Shown here piece after piece: positions 1 to 7,176 of a DNA stretch of 9,164 bases. The stretch is from positions 1-9,164 of the forward strand of contig CANIYB010000078.1 of assembly GCA_947471105.1 (NCBI GenBank), read 5' to 3'. The notes below the pieces were generated by a model that was given only the letters and a program-made list of their open reading frames with translations, was not told the origin of the DNA and ran no database searches. Both the position numbers and the translations under genes were made by a program. The stretch comes from Cytophagaceae bacterium. GTDB taxonomy: Bacteria > Bacteroidota > Bacteroidia > Cytophagales > Spirosomataceae. The first letter of the stretch is position 1. Each line of letters begins with the position of its first letter.

Positions 1-1038
1 ACTGATATCGGTCTTGAATTGGGATTGTGGAATGGCCGTTTGAATATCGAAGCTGATTACTACTACCGTTTAACTACGGACATGTTATTGGATGCTCCAG
101 TACCTACCACTTCTGGTTATGGTACGATTCGTAGAAACGTAGGTTCTATGGAGAATAAAGGAGTTGAACTTTCCATTACCTCAGTGAATGTTAATACGAA
201 AGGGTTCCAATGGAATACCAACTTTAACATTTCTTTAAATGAAAATAAAGTTTTGTCTCTTGCGACTCCATCTGATATCTTCAACGTGGGTGGTCCTAAC
301 TTTACGAACCCTACGAACATTATTCGTATCGGTGAGCCAGTAGGTTCATTCTGGGGATTGACCCGTTTGGGTATTTGGAGTGAAGCTGAGCGCGATAAAG
401 CGGCTAAGTTTACTTCTTATCGTAATGGTTTAACGGTATTGCCAGGTGATATTAAATACAAAGATGTGAATGGTGATAATGCAATTACAGATGCTGACCG
501 TTCCATCATTGGAAATGGTAGCCCTAAATTCTGGGGTGCATTTACGAATACATTCAAGTATAACAACTGGGATTTAACATTAGAACTTGCTTATACGTAT
601 GGCAATGATGTAATGTTAATGAACTTACACCCATCAGAAGATCGACAAGCATTGGCGAATAGTTACACGTCTGTTTTGAACGCTTGGACTCCTAGCAATC
701 AAAATACAATGATTGCTGAAATACGTGATACACGTGCAGGTTATGTGACTAACGTAGATACTTGGTGGATTAAGGATGGTTCATTCTTACGTGGAAGAAA
801 CTTATTATTAGGTTATACTTTCCCAAGCACAGTGACGAACAAGTTAAAATTAAGTCGTCTACGTGTATATGGAACTGCTCAAAACTTCTTCCTTTTAGTT
901 AAGGATAAGATTGTAGGTGACCCTGAAACTACACCAACAAATCAAGGTGGAGGTAACAGTGCATTCTCACAAGGTATGATTTGGCACAATTATCCAAAGC
1001 CAACAATTTACATGGTGGGTCTACAAGTTGCATTTTAA
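1..1038 (+). CDS. SusC-like TonB-dependent outer-membrane transporter, C-terminal part (5' truncated by window)
   Basis: The reading frame is open from base 1, so this is the last 345 codons of a protein that normally has about 1000 residues; the N-terminal carboxypeptidase-like domain, TonB box and plug are outside the window. What is visible is the late beta-barrel of a SusC/RagA family transporter. Alternating aromatic/polar strands are followed by a segment around bases 100-170 with the family pattern GYGTIRRNVGSMENKGVEL, and by an Asp/Asn-rich calcium-loop-like turn at 463-501 (DVNGDNAITDADR) followed by IGNGSPKFWG, a very common SusC signature. The protein ends in Phe, as outer-membrane barrels usually do. 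SusC proteins form the gated channel that imports oligosaccharides captured by SusD, which starts 30 bp downstream. CGT makes up 12 of 16 arginine codons, consistent with strong expression. The substrate cannot be read from this fragment. Confidence 0.95.
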   Translation, partial: TDIGLELGLWNGRLNIEADYYYRLTTDMLLDAPVPTTSGYGTIRRNVGSMENKGVELSITSVNVNTKGFQWNTNFNISLNENKVLSLATPSDIFNVGGPNFTNPTNIIRIGEPVGSFWGLTRLGIWSEAERDKAAKFTSYRNGLTVLPGDIKYKDVNGDNAITDADRSIIGNGSPKFWGAFTNTFKYNNWDLTLELAYTYGNDVMLMNLHPSEDRQALANSYTSVLNAWTPSNQNTMIAEIRDTRAGYVTNVDTWWIKDGSFLRGRNLLLGYTFPSTVTNKLKLSRLRVYGTAQNFFLLVKDKIVGDPETTPTNQGGGNSAFSQGMIWHNYPKPTIYMVGLQVAF

Positions 1039-1068
1039 TTATACGGATCATTTAAATTTAAAAATGTC

Positions 1069-2625
1069 ATGAAAAAACAATTAATTTCCAAAATATATAA
1101 GATCGCCTTGATTGGCGTGATCGTATTTGGACAATCAGCTTGCTCAGATTTTTTAACTGAAAAGGCACCGTCCAATTTAACACCTACAAGTTTCTATACC
1201 ATCCCGGATCATGCGGAGGCGGCTATTGCAGCTACTTATTCTGAATTAAGGTTTATTGGTAATGGAGCGGGTATTTTCTCGGCCAACTGGCAATTATTAG
1301 AGGCTCTTACGGGAACTTCTACAACTGAGACTGCACAGAATTCAGATTTGAATAACCTTTATGGTTTAGTTCATGATGGATATACGGTTCATTTGGTTCA
1401 ATATTGGGCTGGATTATACAAGGTGATTGCGCAAGCAAACCAAGTATTAGAGAAAGTTCCAGCGATTACACCAATGGATGCGAAACAAAAAAGTAAAATT
1501 TTAGGCGAAGCTCGTTTCTTGCGTGCATCTGCTTATTTTACTGCGGTTCGTTTATGGGGTGATATTCCATTGATCACAAAACCACAAACGGCTTCTTCTG
1601 AAGATTTTCTTCCAGCAAGAGCTCCTGTAGAATCAGTATACAAATTGATCGTTGAAGATTTAATCGCTGCGGAAGCATCTGGATTAGATTGGATGGATAC
1701 ACGTGGTCGTGTGGGAACAGCTGCTGTAAAGGCTCAATTAGCTGAGGTATATTTAACCATGGCTGGTGGTTCTTTGAAAAAAGGAGCAAGTCATTATAAA
1801 TTAGCTGCCGACAAAGCTTTTGAAGTAATTAGCTATGCAAAAAGTAATCCATCTGTGATTGCATTATTCCCAACGTATATGGATGTTCATAAAGAAAGTT
1901 TAAAGAATCGTTTGGAGCATTTATATATGATTCAATACAATACAACGGTTTCTGGAAATCCAATGGGTAATTTCTTCCCTAACTTTAAGCCTGTAACGTA
2001 TTCGGGTCCAGGAGGAACAGGTTCTTCTGTGCCTACACCTTCCTTCTATAAATCTTATGAAGATGGTGACTTACGTGCGAAAAATCAAGAAGGATATTTC
2101 TACACTAGTTATTATACGAATGGTAACGGAGCTCCTTTTGAATTAAATGCACCTTACGTATTTAAACACTTTAATACGACAGCGAATGGGTATAATGGAG
2201 TAGCTGGAACACGTAATGATAACTTGAACGTACCTCAAATTCGTTATGCGCAAGTTTTATTAACGTATGCAGAAGCTCAAAACGAAGTGGGTGGACCTAC
2301 AGCTGATTCTTTTGCTGCATTTAAAGCGATTCGTGATCGTGCTAAGTTAACTACTCCAGATTTGGGAACTTACTCTCAAGCTAGTTTCCGAAATGCTGTT
2401 TGGAAAGAACGTTGGCATGAATTATGTTACGAGCAAATCACTTGGTTTGATATGGTTCGTTTGAGAAAAGCGTTTAATGAGACAACAAAAACTTTTGAAG
2501 AATTTGTGGGTCATACAAACCTTAGCTCTAACCAAAAATTACAAGAGAAGCATTTGTTACTTCCTTTGCCGAAAGCAGAGATGTTGAACAATCCTAAATT
2601 AACTCCTCAGAATCCTGGGTTTTAA
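1069..2625 (+). CDS. SusD/RagB family glycan-binding lipoprotein
   Basis: This is a full-length (518 aa) SusD-type surface lipoprotein, the lid and glycan-binding partner of the SusC channel just upstream. It begins with a lipoprotein signal peptide: a basic start, a hydrophobic stretch at residues 12-20, and the lipobox QSAC with the lipidated Cys at 25. SDFLTEKAP follows, the usual start of mature SusD proteins. The TPR-like core is recognisable near residues 142-168 (KILGEARFLRASAYF, then RLWGDIPLI). The C-terminal SusD signature appears near 388-409 (QIRYAQVLLTYAEAQNEVGG), 445-470 (WKERWHELCYEQ, then WFDMVRLRKAF) and at the end (LLLPLPKAEM, then QNPGF). ATG 1069 is chosen because it directly precedes the signal peptide; the out-of-frame ATG at 1064 leads nowhere. 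Arginine codons are 13 of 17 CGT, as in the SusC fragment, suggesting a co-expressed, abundant pair. Ligand specificity is not evident. Confidence 0.97.
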   Translation: MKKQLISKIYKIALIGVIVFGQSACSDFLTEKAPSNLTPTSFYTIPDHAEAAIAATYSELRFIGNGAGIFSANWQLLEALTGTSTTETAQNSDLNNLYGLVHDGYTVHLVQYWAGLYKVIAQANQVLEKVPAITPMDAKQKSKILGEARFLRASAYFTAVRLWGDIPLITKPQTASSEDFLPARAPVESVYKLIVEDLIAAEASGLDWMDTRGRVGTAAVKAQLAEVYLTMAGGSLKKGASHYKLAADKAFEVISYAKSNPSVIALFPTYMDVHKESLKNRLEHLYMIQYNTTVSGNPMGNFFPNFKPVTYSGPGGTGSSVPTPSFYKSYEDGDLRAKNQEGYFYTSYYTNGNGAPFELNAPYVFKHFNTTANGYNGVAGTRNDNLNVPQIRYAQVLLTYAEAQNEVGGPTADSFAAFKAIRDRAKLTTPDLGTYSQASFRNAVWKERWHELCYEQITWFDMVRLRKAFNETTKTFEEFVGHTNLSSNQKLQEKHLLLPLPKAEMLNNPKLTPQNPGF

Positions 2626-2646
2626 TTTAAAGCTTTAATGCCTTTG

Positions 2647-2684
2647 AAATCCCCTTTCATGAAAATGTAAAGGGGATTTTTTTT
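2647..2684 (+). terminator. Intrinsic terminator after susCD
   Basis: An 11-bp perfect stem pairs 2647-2657 (AAATCCCCTTT) with 2669-2679 (AAAGGGGATTT). The stem extends inward by CAT/ATG (2658-2660 with 2665-2667, one T bulged at 2668) capped by a GAAA tetraloop at 2661-2664. An eight-T run (2677-2684) overlaps the end of the stem. It begins 22 bp after the susD stop and separates susCD transcription from the sialidase gene. The remaining 2685-2715 leader is T-rich, and I could not find a convincing Bacteroidota -33/-7 promoter pair in it. Confidence 0.9.
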
Positions 2685-2715
2685 ATCTTGTCGCTACGTT
2701 TTTTTAATTTAATCC

Positions 2716-3888
2716 ATGAGAAAAAATATACTAAGTCTTGTGTTTTTTATTTGTGCTATATCTACTTTAGCCCAATCTCCCTTTTCAGTCATATATACCT
2801 CGGGCCAAGAAGGGCATAAAACCTACCGTATTCCCGCCATTATCAAAAACAAGCAAGGTCATTTGCTTGCTTTCGCCGAAGGACGTGTAAATGGTTCAGG
2901 GGATTTTGGTGACATCAATATTGTCCTGAAAATTTCCCGTGACCAAGGCCGCACTTGGTCAGCGCTTTCTACATTAGTCGATTATCAAGATTTACAAGCC
3001 GGAAATCCAACACCTATTTTAGATACTACTGACCCACGATTTCCTAAAGGCCGTATTTTTCTTTTTTATAATACGGGCAATAACCACGAAAACGAGATTC
3101 GAGAAGGGAAGGGTTTGCGCGAGGTTTGGTATACGACATCCATCGACGGTGGTCTAACTTGGACTAAACCTGTGAATATTACCAGCCAAGTACACCGACC
3201 GAATCAGCCTAAGTTGAATCCCGCCTATACGTTTAAGGAGGATTGGCGGCATTATGCCAACGGCCCCGGCCACGGAATGCAGTTTACCCAAGGTCCTCAT
3301 ACAGGCCGAATGCTTATCGCAGCGAACCATTCTGAAGGTCCTCGCGGGGAAAGAGGTTCCGATTACCGTGCCCATACCTTTTACACGGATGACCATGGAG
3401 ATACCTTTCATTTAGGGGCCTCCATTTCCATTCCAGGAAGTAACGAATCTTCAGCTACTGAAATTTCTGGGGGTAAACTTCTTATGAATATTAGAAACCA
3501 ACGAGGCGATATACGCCAACGAATCATCGGCCTCAGCGACGATGGCAGTGCAACTTGGAAGGAAACTTATTTTGATCCACAATTGCCCGATCCTATTTGC
3601 CAAGGAAGTATCCTACCCATCGCACAAACGAAAAAGGCTTTTACCTTAGCTTTTAGCAATGCGGCCGACATAAAAAATCGGGATAATTTGACGATTCGCA
3701 TCAGCAAAGATGATGGTCGCACTTGGCCCATATCGATTCCGATAGACAATGGTGCTGCCGCTGGGGAATCACCTAAAGACTTCACGGCCTATTCGGATTT
3801 AGTGTTAGTAGATTCAAAACACATCGGGATTGTCTACGAACGAAAAGATTATTCCCAAATCGTTTTCAAAAAAATTAAGTGGAAATAA
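2716..3888 (+). CDS. nanH: Exo-alpha-sialidase (neuraminidase), GH33
   Basis: This 390-residue enzyme should release terminal sialic acid from glycoconjugates by a retaining mechanism. An N-terminal signal peptide (hydrophobic residues 5-18, probable cleavage after A19) targets it to the periplasm or beyond; there is no lipobox Cys. Sialidase hallmarks are in order: YRIP with triad Arg38; EGR then GDFGD with the likely acid/base Asp66; NES with Glu244, the expected partner of the nucleophile; NIR with triad Arg260; a probable third Arg at 322 (NRDN); and the likely nucleophile Tyr359 in AYS, followed by GIVYE. Asp-box repeats of the six-bladed propeller are at 74-81 (SRDQGRTW), 142-149 (SIDGGLTW), 224-231, a degenerate one at 274-281, and 330-337 (SKDDGRTW). 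It appears to be a catalytic domain alone, without carbohydrate-binding modules. Arginine codons are mixed (5 of 23 CGT), unlike susCD. It probably heads the operon running to nagA. Which linkage it prefers, or whether it prefers a relative such as KDN, is not visible. Confidence 0.93.
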   Translation: MRKNILSLVFFICAISTLAQSPFSVIYTSGQEGHKTYRIPAIIKNKQGHLLAFAEGRVNGSGDFGDINIVLKISRDQGRTWSALSTLVDYQDLQAGNPTPILDTTDPRFPKGRIFLFYNTGNNHENEIREGKGLREVWYTTSIDGGLTWTKPVNITSQVHRPNQPKLNPAYTFKEDWRHYANGPGHGMQFTQGPHTGRMLIAANHSEGPRGERGSDYRAHTFYTDDHGDTFHLGASISIPGSNESSATEISGGKLLMNIRNQRGDIRQRIIGLSDDGSATWKETYFDPQLPDPICQGSILPIAQTKKAFTLAFSNAADIKNRDNLTIRISKDDGRTWPISIPIDNGAAAGESPKDFTAYSDLVLVDSKHIGIVYERKDYSQIVFKKIKWK

Positions 3889-3933
3889 TCGAATAATTTC
3901 GTAATCTTTACCTTAGCTATTTAACCTATTTAA

Positions 3934-5277
3934 ATGAAAAATACACGCAGAACCTTTATTAAAAAGGCATCCTCAGGAGCCTTTGCATTAAGTTTAGGAG
4001 GAATGCTTCCCGCATTTTCAGCTAAAAGTTATCAAAATATTTTAGGGGCCAACGAGAAAATCAGGGTGGCCTGTATGGGAGTGAATAGCCGCGGCTTGGC
4101 CGTTGGCAAAAATTTTGCCCATCAAAAAAACTGCGAAGTCCTTCACGTTTGCGATGTAGATTCTCGCGCGGCTGATATTTGCATAGACACCATAGGTAAA
4201 ATTCAAACAGCGAAACCCAAAGCCACTCCGGATTTCAGGAATGCCTTAGAAGATAAAGATTTGGATGCACTCATTGTGACGGCACCCGATCACTGGCATG
4301 CCCCCGCGGCTTTATTGGCCTGCTCAGCTGGCAAACATGTCTACTTAGAAAAGCCTTGTAGCCACAATCCTAACGAAGGTGAAATGCTGGTTAAATCAGC
4401 CGAAAAACACAAGCGTGTTTTGCAAATGGGTAACCAGCGCCGCTCTTGGCCTAATGTGGCCGGTGCTATTGCGGAGCTTCATGCCGGCGTTATAGGCCGA
4501 CCGTATTTTGCGAAAACGTGGTATACGAATAACCGCGCTTCCATTGGAATAGGGAAGGAGACCGCCGTTCCGGAATGGCTTAATTATGATTTATGGCAAG
4601 GACCTGCGCCAAGAAAAGCCTACAAGGATAATTTAATTCATTACAATTGGCATTGGTTTTGGCACTGGGGAACGGGTGAAGCTTTGAATAATGGAACTCA
4701 CATGATCGATTTGGCTCGTTGGGGTTTGAATGTGGAATACCCGACAAAAGTGAACTCAACCGGTGGTCGATATATGTATCAAGATGATTGGCAAACACCA
4801 GATACCCAAGTGATTAATCTGGAATTTGAAAACAAATCCATGATATCCTGGGAAGGTCGTAGTTGCAACGGAAAGTCCATTGAGGCCAACAGCGTAGGCA
4901 TTATTTTCTATGCGGAACAGGGAAGTATGGTGATCGAAAGTGGCAACTCGTATAAGATTTATGATCTGAAAAATAATTTGGTCAAAGAGGTGAAAAATAA
5001 TTTTACTGTGGACGCCCGCAACTTATCTGATCCCTCACAAAATTTAGATGCTTTGCATATTCTTAATTTTTTCGACGGCATTCGTTTAGGCACACGTTTG
5101 AATTCAGATATTGTTTCTGGCCATCAAAGTACGCTGTTGGTCCAATTAGGCAATATTTCTCAGCGAGTAGGCCGGTCTTTAGAAATTAATCCTAAAAATG
5201 GCCATATATTGAACGATAAGGGTGCAATGAAATATTGGTCACGTGAATACGAAAAAGGTTGGGAACCTAAAATTTAA
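3934..5277 (+). CDS. Tat-exported Gfo/Idh/MocA family oxidoreductase
   Basis: This 447-aa protein has a twin-arginine signal (TRRTFIKK at residues 4-11, then a hydrophobic stretch to about residue 30), meaning it is probably folded with its NAD(P) cofactor in the cytoplasm and exported. The N-terminal Rossmann fold starts at 43-54 (IRVACMGVNSRG), continues through APDHWH (117-122), and reaches the EKP motif at 139-141, whose Lys is a usual catalytic or cofactor-contacting residue. The C-terminal substrate domain holds an unusually His/Trp-rich stretch (NWHWFWHWGTGE, 238-249), then NNGTHMIDL with His256 and Asp259, and GGRYMYQDDWQTPDTQ (277-292), all typical of Bacteroidota secreted Gfo/Idh proteins. 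The reaction is most likely oxidation or reduction of a sugar hydroxyl, but the substrate is unknown. It sits 45 bp after the sialidase and 3 bp before the NagX-like gene, so a role in the same glycan pathway is inferred. It is unlikely to be a GH109 glycosidase, because EKP is retained. Confidence 0.92.
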   Translation: MKNTRRTFIKKASSGAFALSLGGMLPAFSAKSYQNILGANEKIRVACMGVNSRGLAVGKNFAHQKNCEVLHVCDVDSRAADICIDTIGKIQTAKPKATPDFRNALEDKDLDALIVTAPDHWHAPAALLACSAGKHVYLEKPCSHNPNEGEMLVKSAEKHKRVLQMGNQRRSWPNVAGAIAELHAGVIGRPYFAKTWYTNNRASIGIGKETAVPEWLNYDLWQGPAPRKAYKDNLIHYNWHWFWHWGTGEALNNGTHMIDLARWGLNVEYPTKVNSTGGRYMYQDDWQTPDTQVINLEFENKSMISWEGRSCNGKSIEANSVGIIFYAEQGSMVIESGNSYKIYDLKNNLVKEVKNNFTVDARNLSDPSQNLDALHILNFFDGIRLGTRLNSDIVSGHQSTLLVQLGNISQRVGRSLEINPKNGHILNDKGAMKYWSREYEKGWEPKI

Positions 5278-5280
5278 CTC

Positions 5281-6417
5281 ATGGCGCAATCAGCAGATTT
5301 ACTGGAAAATCAAGAAAAGTTTTTGAGCAATCGATTGTATTCATTGGATGCCTTACGCGGTTTTGACATGTTTTGGATCATCGGTGCGGAGGATATTGTT
5401 CATGGCCTGGCCAAGGTCACTCATTCGCCTTTTTGGGAAAGTTTTTCTGCTCAGCTCCGTCATCCCGAATGGAATGGGTTCACGATGTATGACCTTATTT
5501 TTCCATTATTTATATTTTTAGCGGGAGTTTCTACCCCATTTTCAGTCGGGAAGGCATTAGACGAAGGAGTTTCTAAAAATGTCTTACTGAAACGAGTGGT
5601 CAAACGAGGAATCATCTTGTTTATTTTAGGTGTTATTTACAATAATGGGCTTACGTTCAGGCCATTAGCTGAGATTCGTTTTTCTTCCGTTTTAGGTCGA
5701 ATTGGCATTGCGTATATGTTGGCCAATATCATTTACCTCTACGCCAAACAACGCTGGCTCATCATCTGGTTTTCCGCCCTATTAATTGGGTACTATTTGA
5801 TTTTAAAATTCTTGTCGGCTCCTGGATTTGCTCCTGGCGACTTGACGATTGAAGGCAATTTTGCTTCTTACGTGGACCGAATGGTTTTGCCTGGCAAATT
5901 AAGTATGGGTATACACGATACGGTCGGTTTTTTCAATAACATTCCTGCGATTGGAAATGCCCTTGCCGGAATTATGGTAGGCGTATTTTTAAAACGAACG
6001 AATATCAGCGGGAAAGAAAAGGCCTTGTATTTACTCGCTACGGGTGTTATTTCTTTGGTGATAGCCCAAGTATGGAACTTGGATTTCCCGATCAACAAGA
6101 ATTTATGGTCTAGTTCATTTGTGATGCAAACTGTGGGATGTAGCTTGTTGTTTTTTGCGCTATTCTATTATGTGATTGATGTTCTAGGGTATAAAAAATG
6201 GGCATTTGCATTTCAAGTCATTGGGGTTAATTCCATATTGATTTACCTTTCTGAAAAGTTTATTGAATGGGAATACACCGCCAAAAAATTGTTTGACTGG
6301 GTTTACCAATGGGTTGGGGATCCCATATCTATTATTTTTGTTGCCATCGCAATTTTATTCATTAAATGGCTTTCTCTGAAATTTTTGTTTGATAAAAAAG
6401 TCTTTTTACGCGTTTAA
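5281..6417 (+). CDS. NagX/HGSNAT-like transmembrane N-acetyltransferase family protein (DUF5009/COG4299)
   Basis: This is a 378-aa polytopic inner-membrane protein with about ten hydrophobic segments (approximately 26-40, 68-86, 106-122, 137-154, 158-177, 217-237, 247-264, 278-302, 307-323 and 348-368). Family motifs are RLYSLDALRGFDMFWIIG (18-35), WNGFTMYDLIFPLFIFLAG (64-82), LGRIGIAYML (138-147), FPINKNLWSSSF (269-280) and GVNSILIYLSE (315-325). His61, just before EWNG, aligns with the active-site His of human heparan-alpha-glucosaminide N-acetyltransferase, which transfers acetyl from acetyl-CoA across a membrane to glucosamine. Bacterial relatives (NagX) recur in N-acetylglucosamine catabolic clusters, but their reaction is poorly defined. 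Its place directly ahead of nagB and nagA supports a job in amino-sugar entry or acetylation. At 212-216 it reads HDTVG where I recall many relatives having DPEG, so it may be a divergent subgroup. ATG 5281 follows the upstream stop by 3 bp. Confidence 0.88.
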   Translation: MAQSADLLENQEKFLSNRLYSLDALRGFDMFWIIGAEDIVHGLAKVTHSPFWESFSAQLRHPEWNGFTMYDLIFPLFIFLAGVSTPFSVGKALDEGVSKNVLLKRVVKRGIILFILGVIYNNGLTFRPLAEIRFSSVLGRIGIAYMLANIIYLYAKQRWLIIWFSALLIGYYLILKFLSAPGFAPGDLTIEGNFASYVDRMVLPGKLSMGIHDTVGFFNNIPAIGNALAGIMVGVFLKRTNISGKEKALYLLATGVISLVIAQVWNLDFPINKNLWSSSFVMQTVGCSLLFFALFYYVIDVLGYKKWAFAFQVIGVNSILIYLSEKFIEWEYTAKKLFDWVYQWVGDPISIIFVAIAILFIKWLSLKFLFDKKVFLRV

Positions 6418-6429
6418 ATTTTAATCATT

Positions 6430-7173
6430 TTGAAAGTACACATAAGTAACAATGTTAAAGAATTAGGCATTTCGGCGGGCTTAAGAGCCGCTGAATTAAT
6501 CAAAGAAACGATTAGCCAAAAGGGTTTTGCTAATATCATTTTAGCAACGGGGACGAGCCAGTTTGAAACCATTCAGCAATTGATCAGTGACCCGGAAATC
6601 CAATGGGACCGAGTTCAAATGTTTCATTTGGATGAGTATATTGGCTTATCCATTACGCATAAAGCTAGTTTCCGCCATTATTTAAATGAGCGATTTATCT
6701 ATTTGGTGCCAACGTTAAAAATGGGTCATTTGATCAATGGTGAGATTAATCCGGATCAAGAATGCGCTCGACTAGCCGAATTAATTCTTCAAAATCCCAT
6801 TGATGTGGCGTTGGTTGGCATCGGTGAAAATGGACATTTGGCTTTTAACGATCCTCCAGCTGATTTTGATACGGAAAAACCGTACATCGTGGTGGATTTA
6901 GATGAGGCTTGCAGAGCCCAACAAATGGGAGAGGGTTGGTTTGAGACCATGAATGATGTACCTAAACAGGCGATTAGCATGTCGATTAAACAAATCATGA
7001 AATCAGTTCATATTGTTTGCTCGGTTCCTGATGAGCGTAAGGCTCAGGCGGTGACTGATTGTTTAACGAAACCTGTTTCCAATGTATATCCTGCCAGTAT
7101 CCTGCAGCACCATTCTCATTGTGATTTGTATTTAGATGCTAGCTCTGCTTCGCTTTTACCAAAGAATTTTTAA
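6430..7173 (+). CDS. nagB: Glucosamine-6-phosphate deaminase (NagB family), TTG start
   Basis: Cytoplasmic NagB converts glucosamine-6-phosphate to fructose-6-phosphate and ammonia. The 247-aa product shows the phosphate loop LATGTSQ (38-44), FHLDEYIGL (65-73) with the catalytic base Asp68 (E. coli Asp72), and GIGENGHLAFNDP (130-142) with ring-opening His136 (E. coli His143). Relative to E. coli NagB, Asp141 is replaced by Asn134 (Asn also occurs in Bacillus-type enzymes) and Glu148 by Asp141, placing it in a distinct GENGHLAFNDP subgroup. At 247 residues it is somewhat shorter than the 266 aa of E. coli. No ATG is available: the preceding in-frame codons back to the upstream gene's stop are ATT, TTA, ATC and ATT, so TTG 6430 is the best start, with ATT 6427 as a remote alternative. 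There is no Shine-Dalgarno sequence, and the 12-bp gap suggests translational coupling to the upstream gene. A sibling aminosugar-phosphate isomerase remains possible, but nagA next door favours NagB. Confidence 0.9.
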   Translation: MKVHISNNVKELGISAGLRAAELIKETISQKGFANIILATGTSQFETIQQLISDPEIQWDRVQMFHLDEYIGLSITHKASFRHYLNERFIYLVPTLKMGHLINGEINPDQECARLAELILQNPIDVALVGIGENGHLAFNDPPADFDTEKPYIVVDLDEACRAQQMGEGWFETMNDVPKQAISMSIKQIMKSVHIVCSVPDERKAQAVTDCLTKPVSNVYPASILQHHSHCDLYLDASSASLLPKNF

Positions 7174-7176
7174 CGA

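Noticed and set aside
2685..2715. Promoter candidates in the sialidase leader (TTG at 2688 with TACGTTT at 2695 or TAATTTA at 2705)
   Set aside because: Spacings of about 4 and 14 bp are too short for a -33/-7 pair, and the region is simply T-rich.
3154..3411. An 85-codon antisense open frame inside the sialidase gene
   Set aside because: It lies opposite conserved sialidase coding sequence, has no signal or domain pattern and no plausible leader.
3889..3933. A possible promoter (TACCTTAG at 3909-3916 resembling the Bacteroidota -7 box TAnnTTTG)
   Set aside because: It has a mismatch in the core and there is no TTG element about 19-20 bp upstream; the gap is also short enough for co-transcription.
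3934..5277. The oxidoreductase as a GH109 alpha-N-acetylgalactosaminidase, which would pair neatly with a sialidase on mucin O-glycans
   Set aside because: It keeps the standard EKP motif and the NNGTHMIDL substrate motif of ordinary Gfo/Idh proteins. The GH109 enzyme I can recall lacks EKP and has a different His loop.
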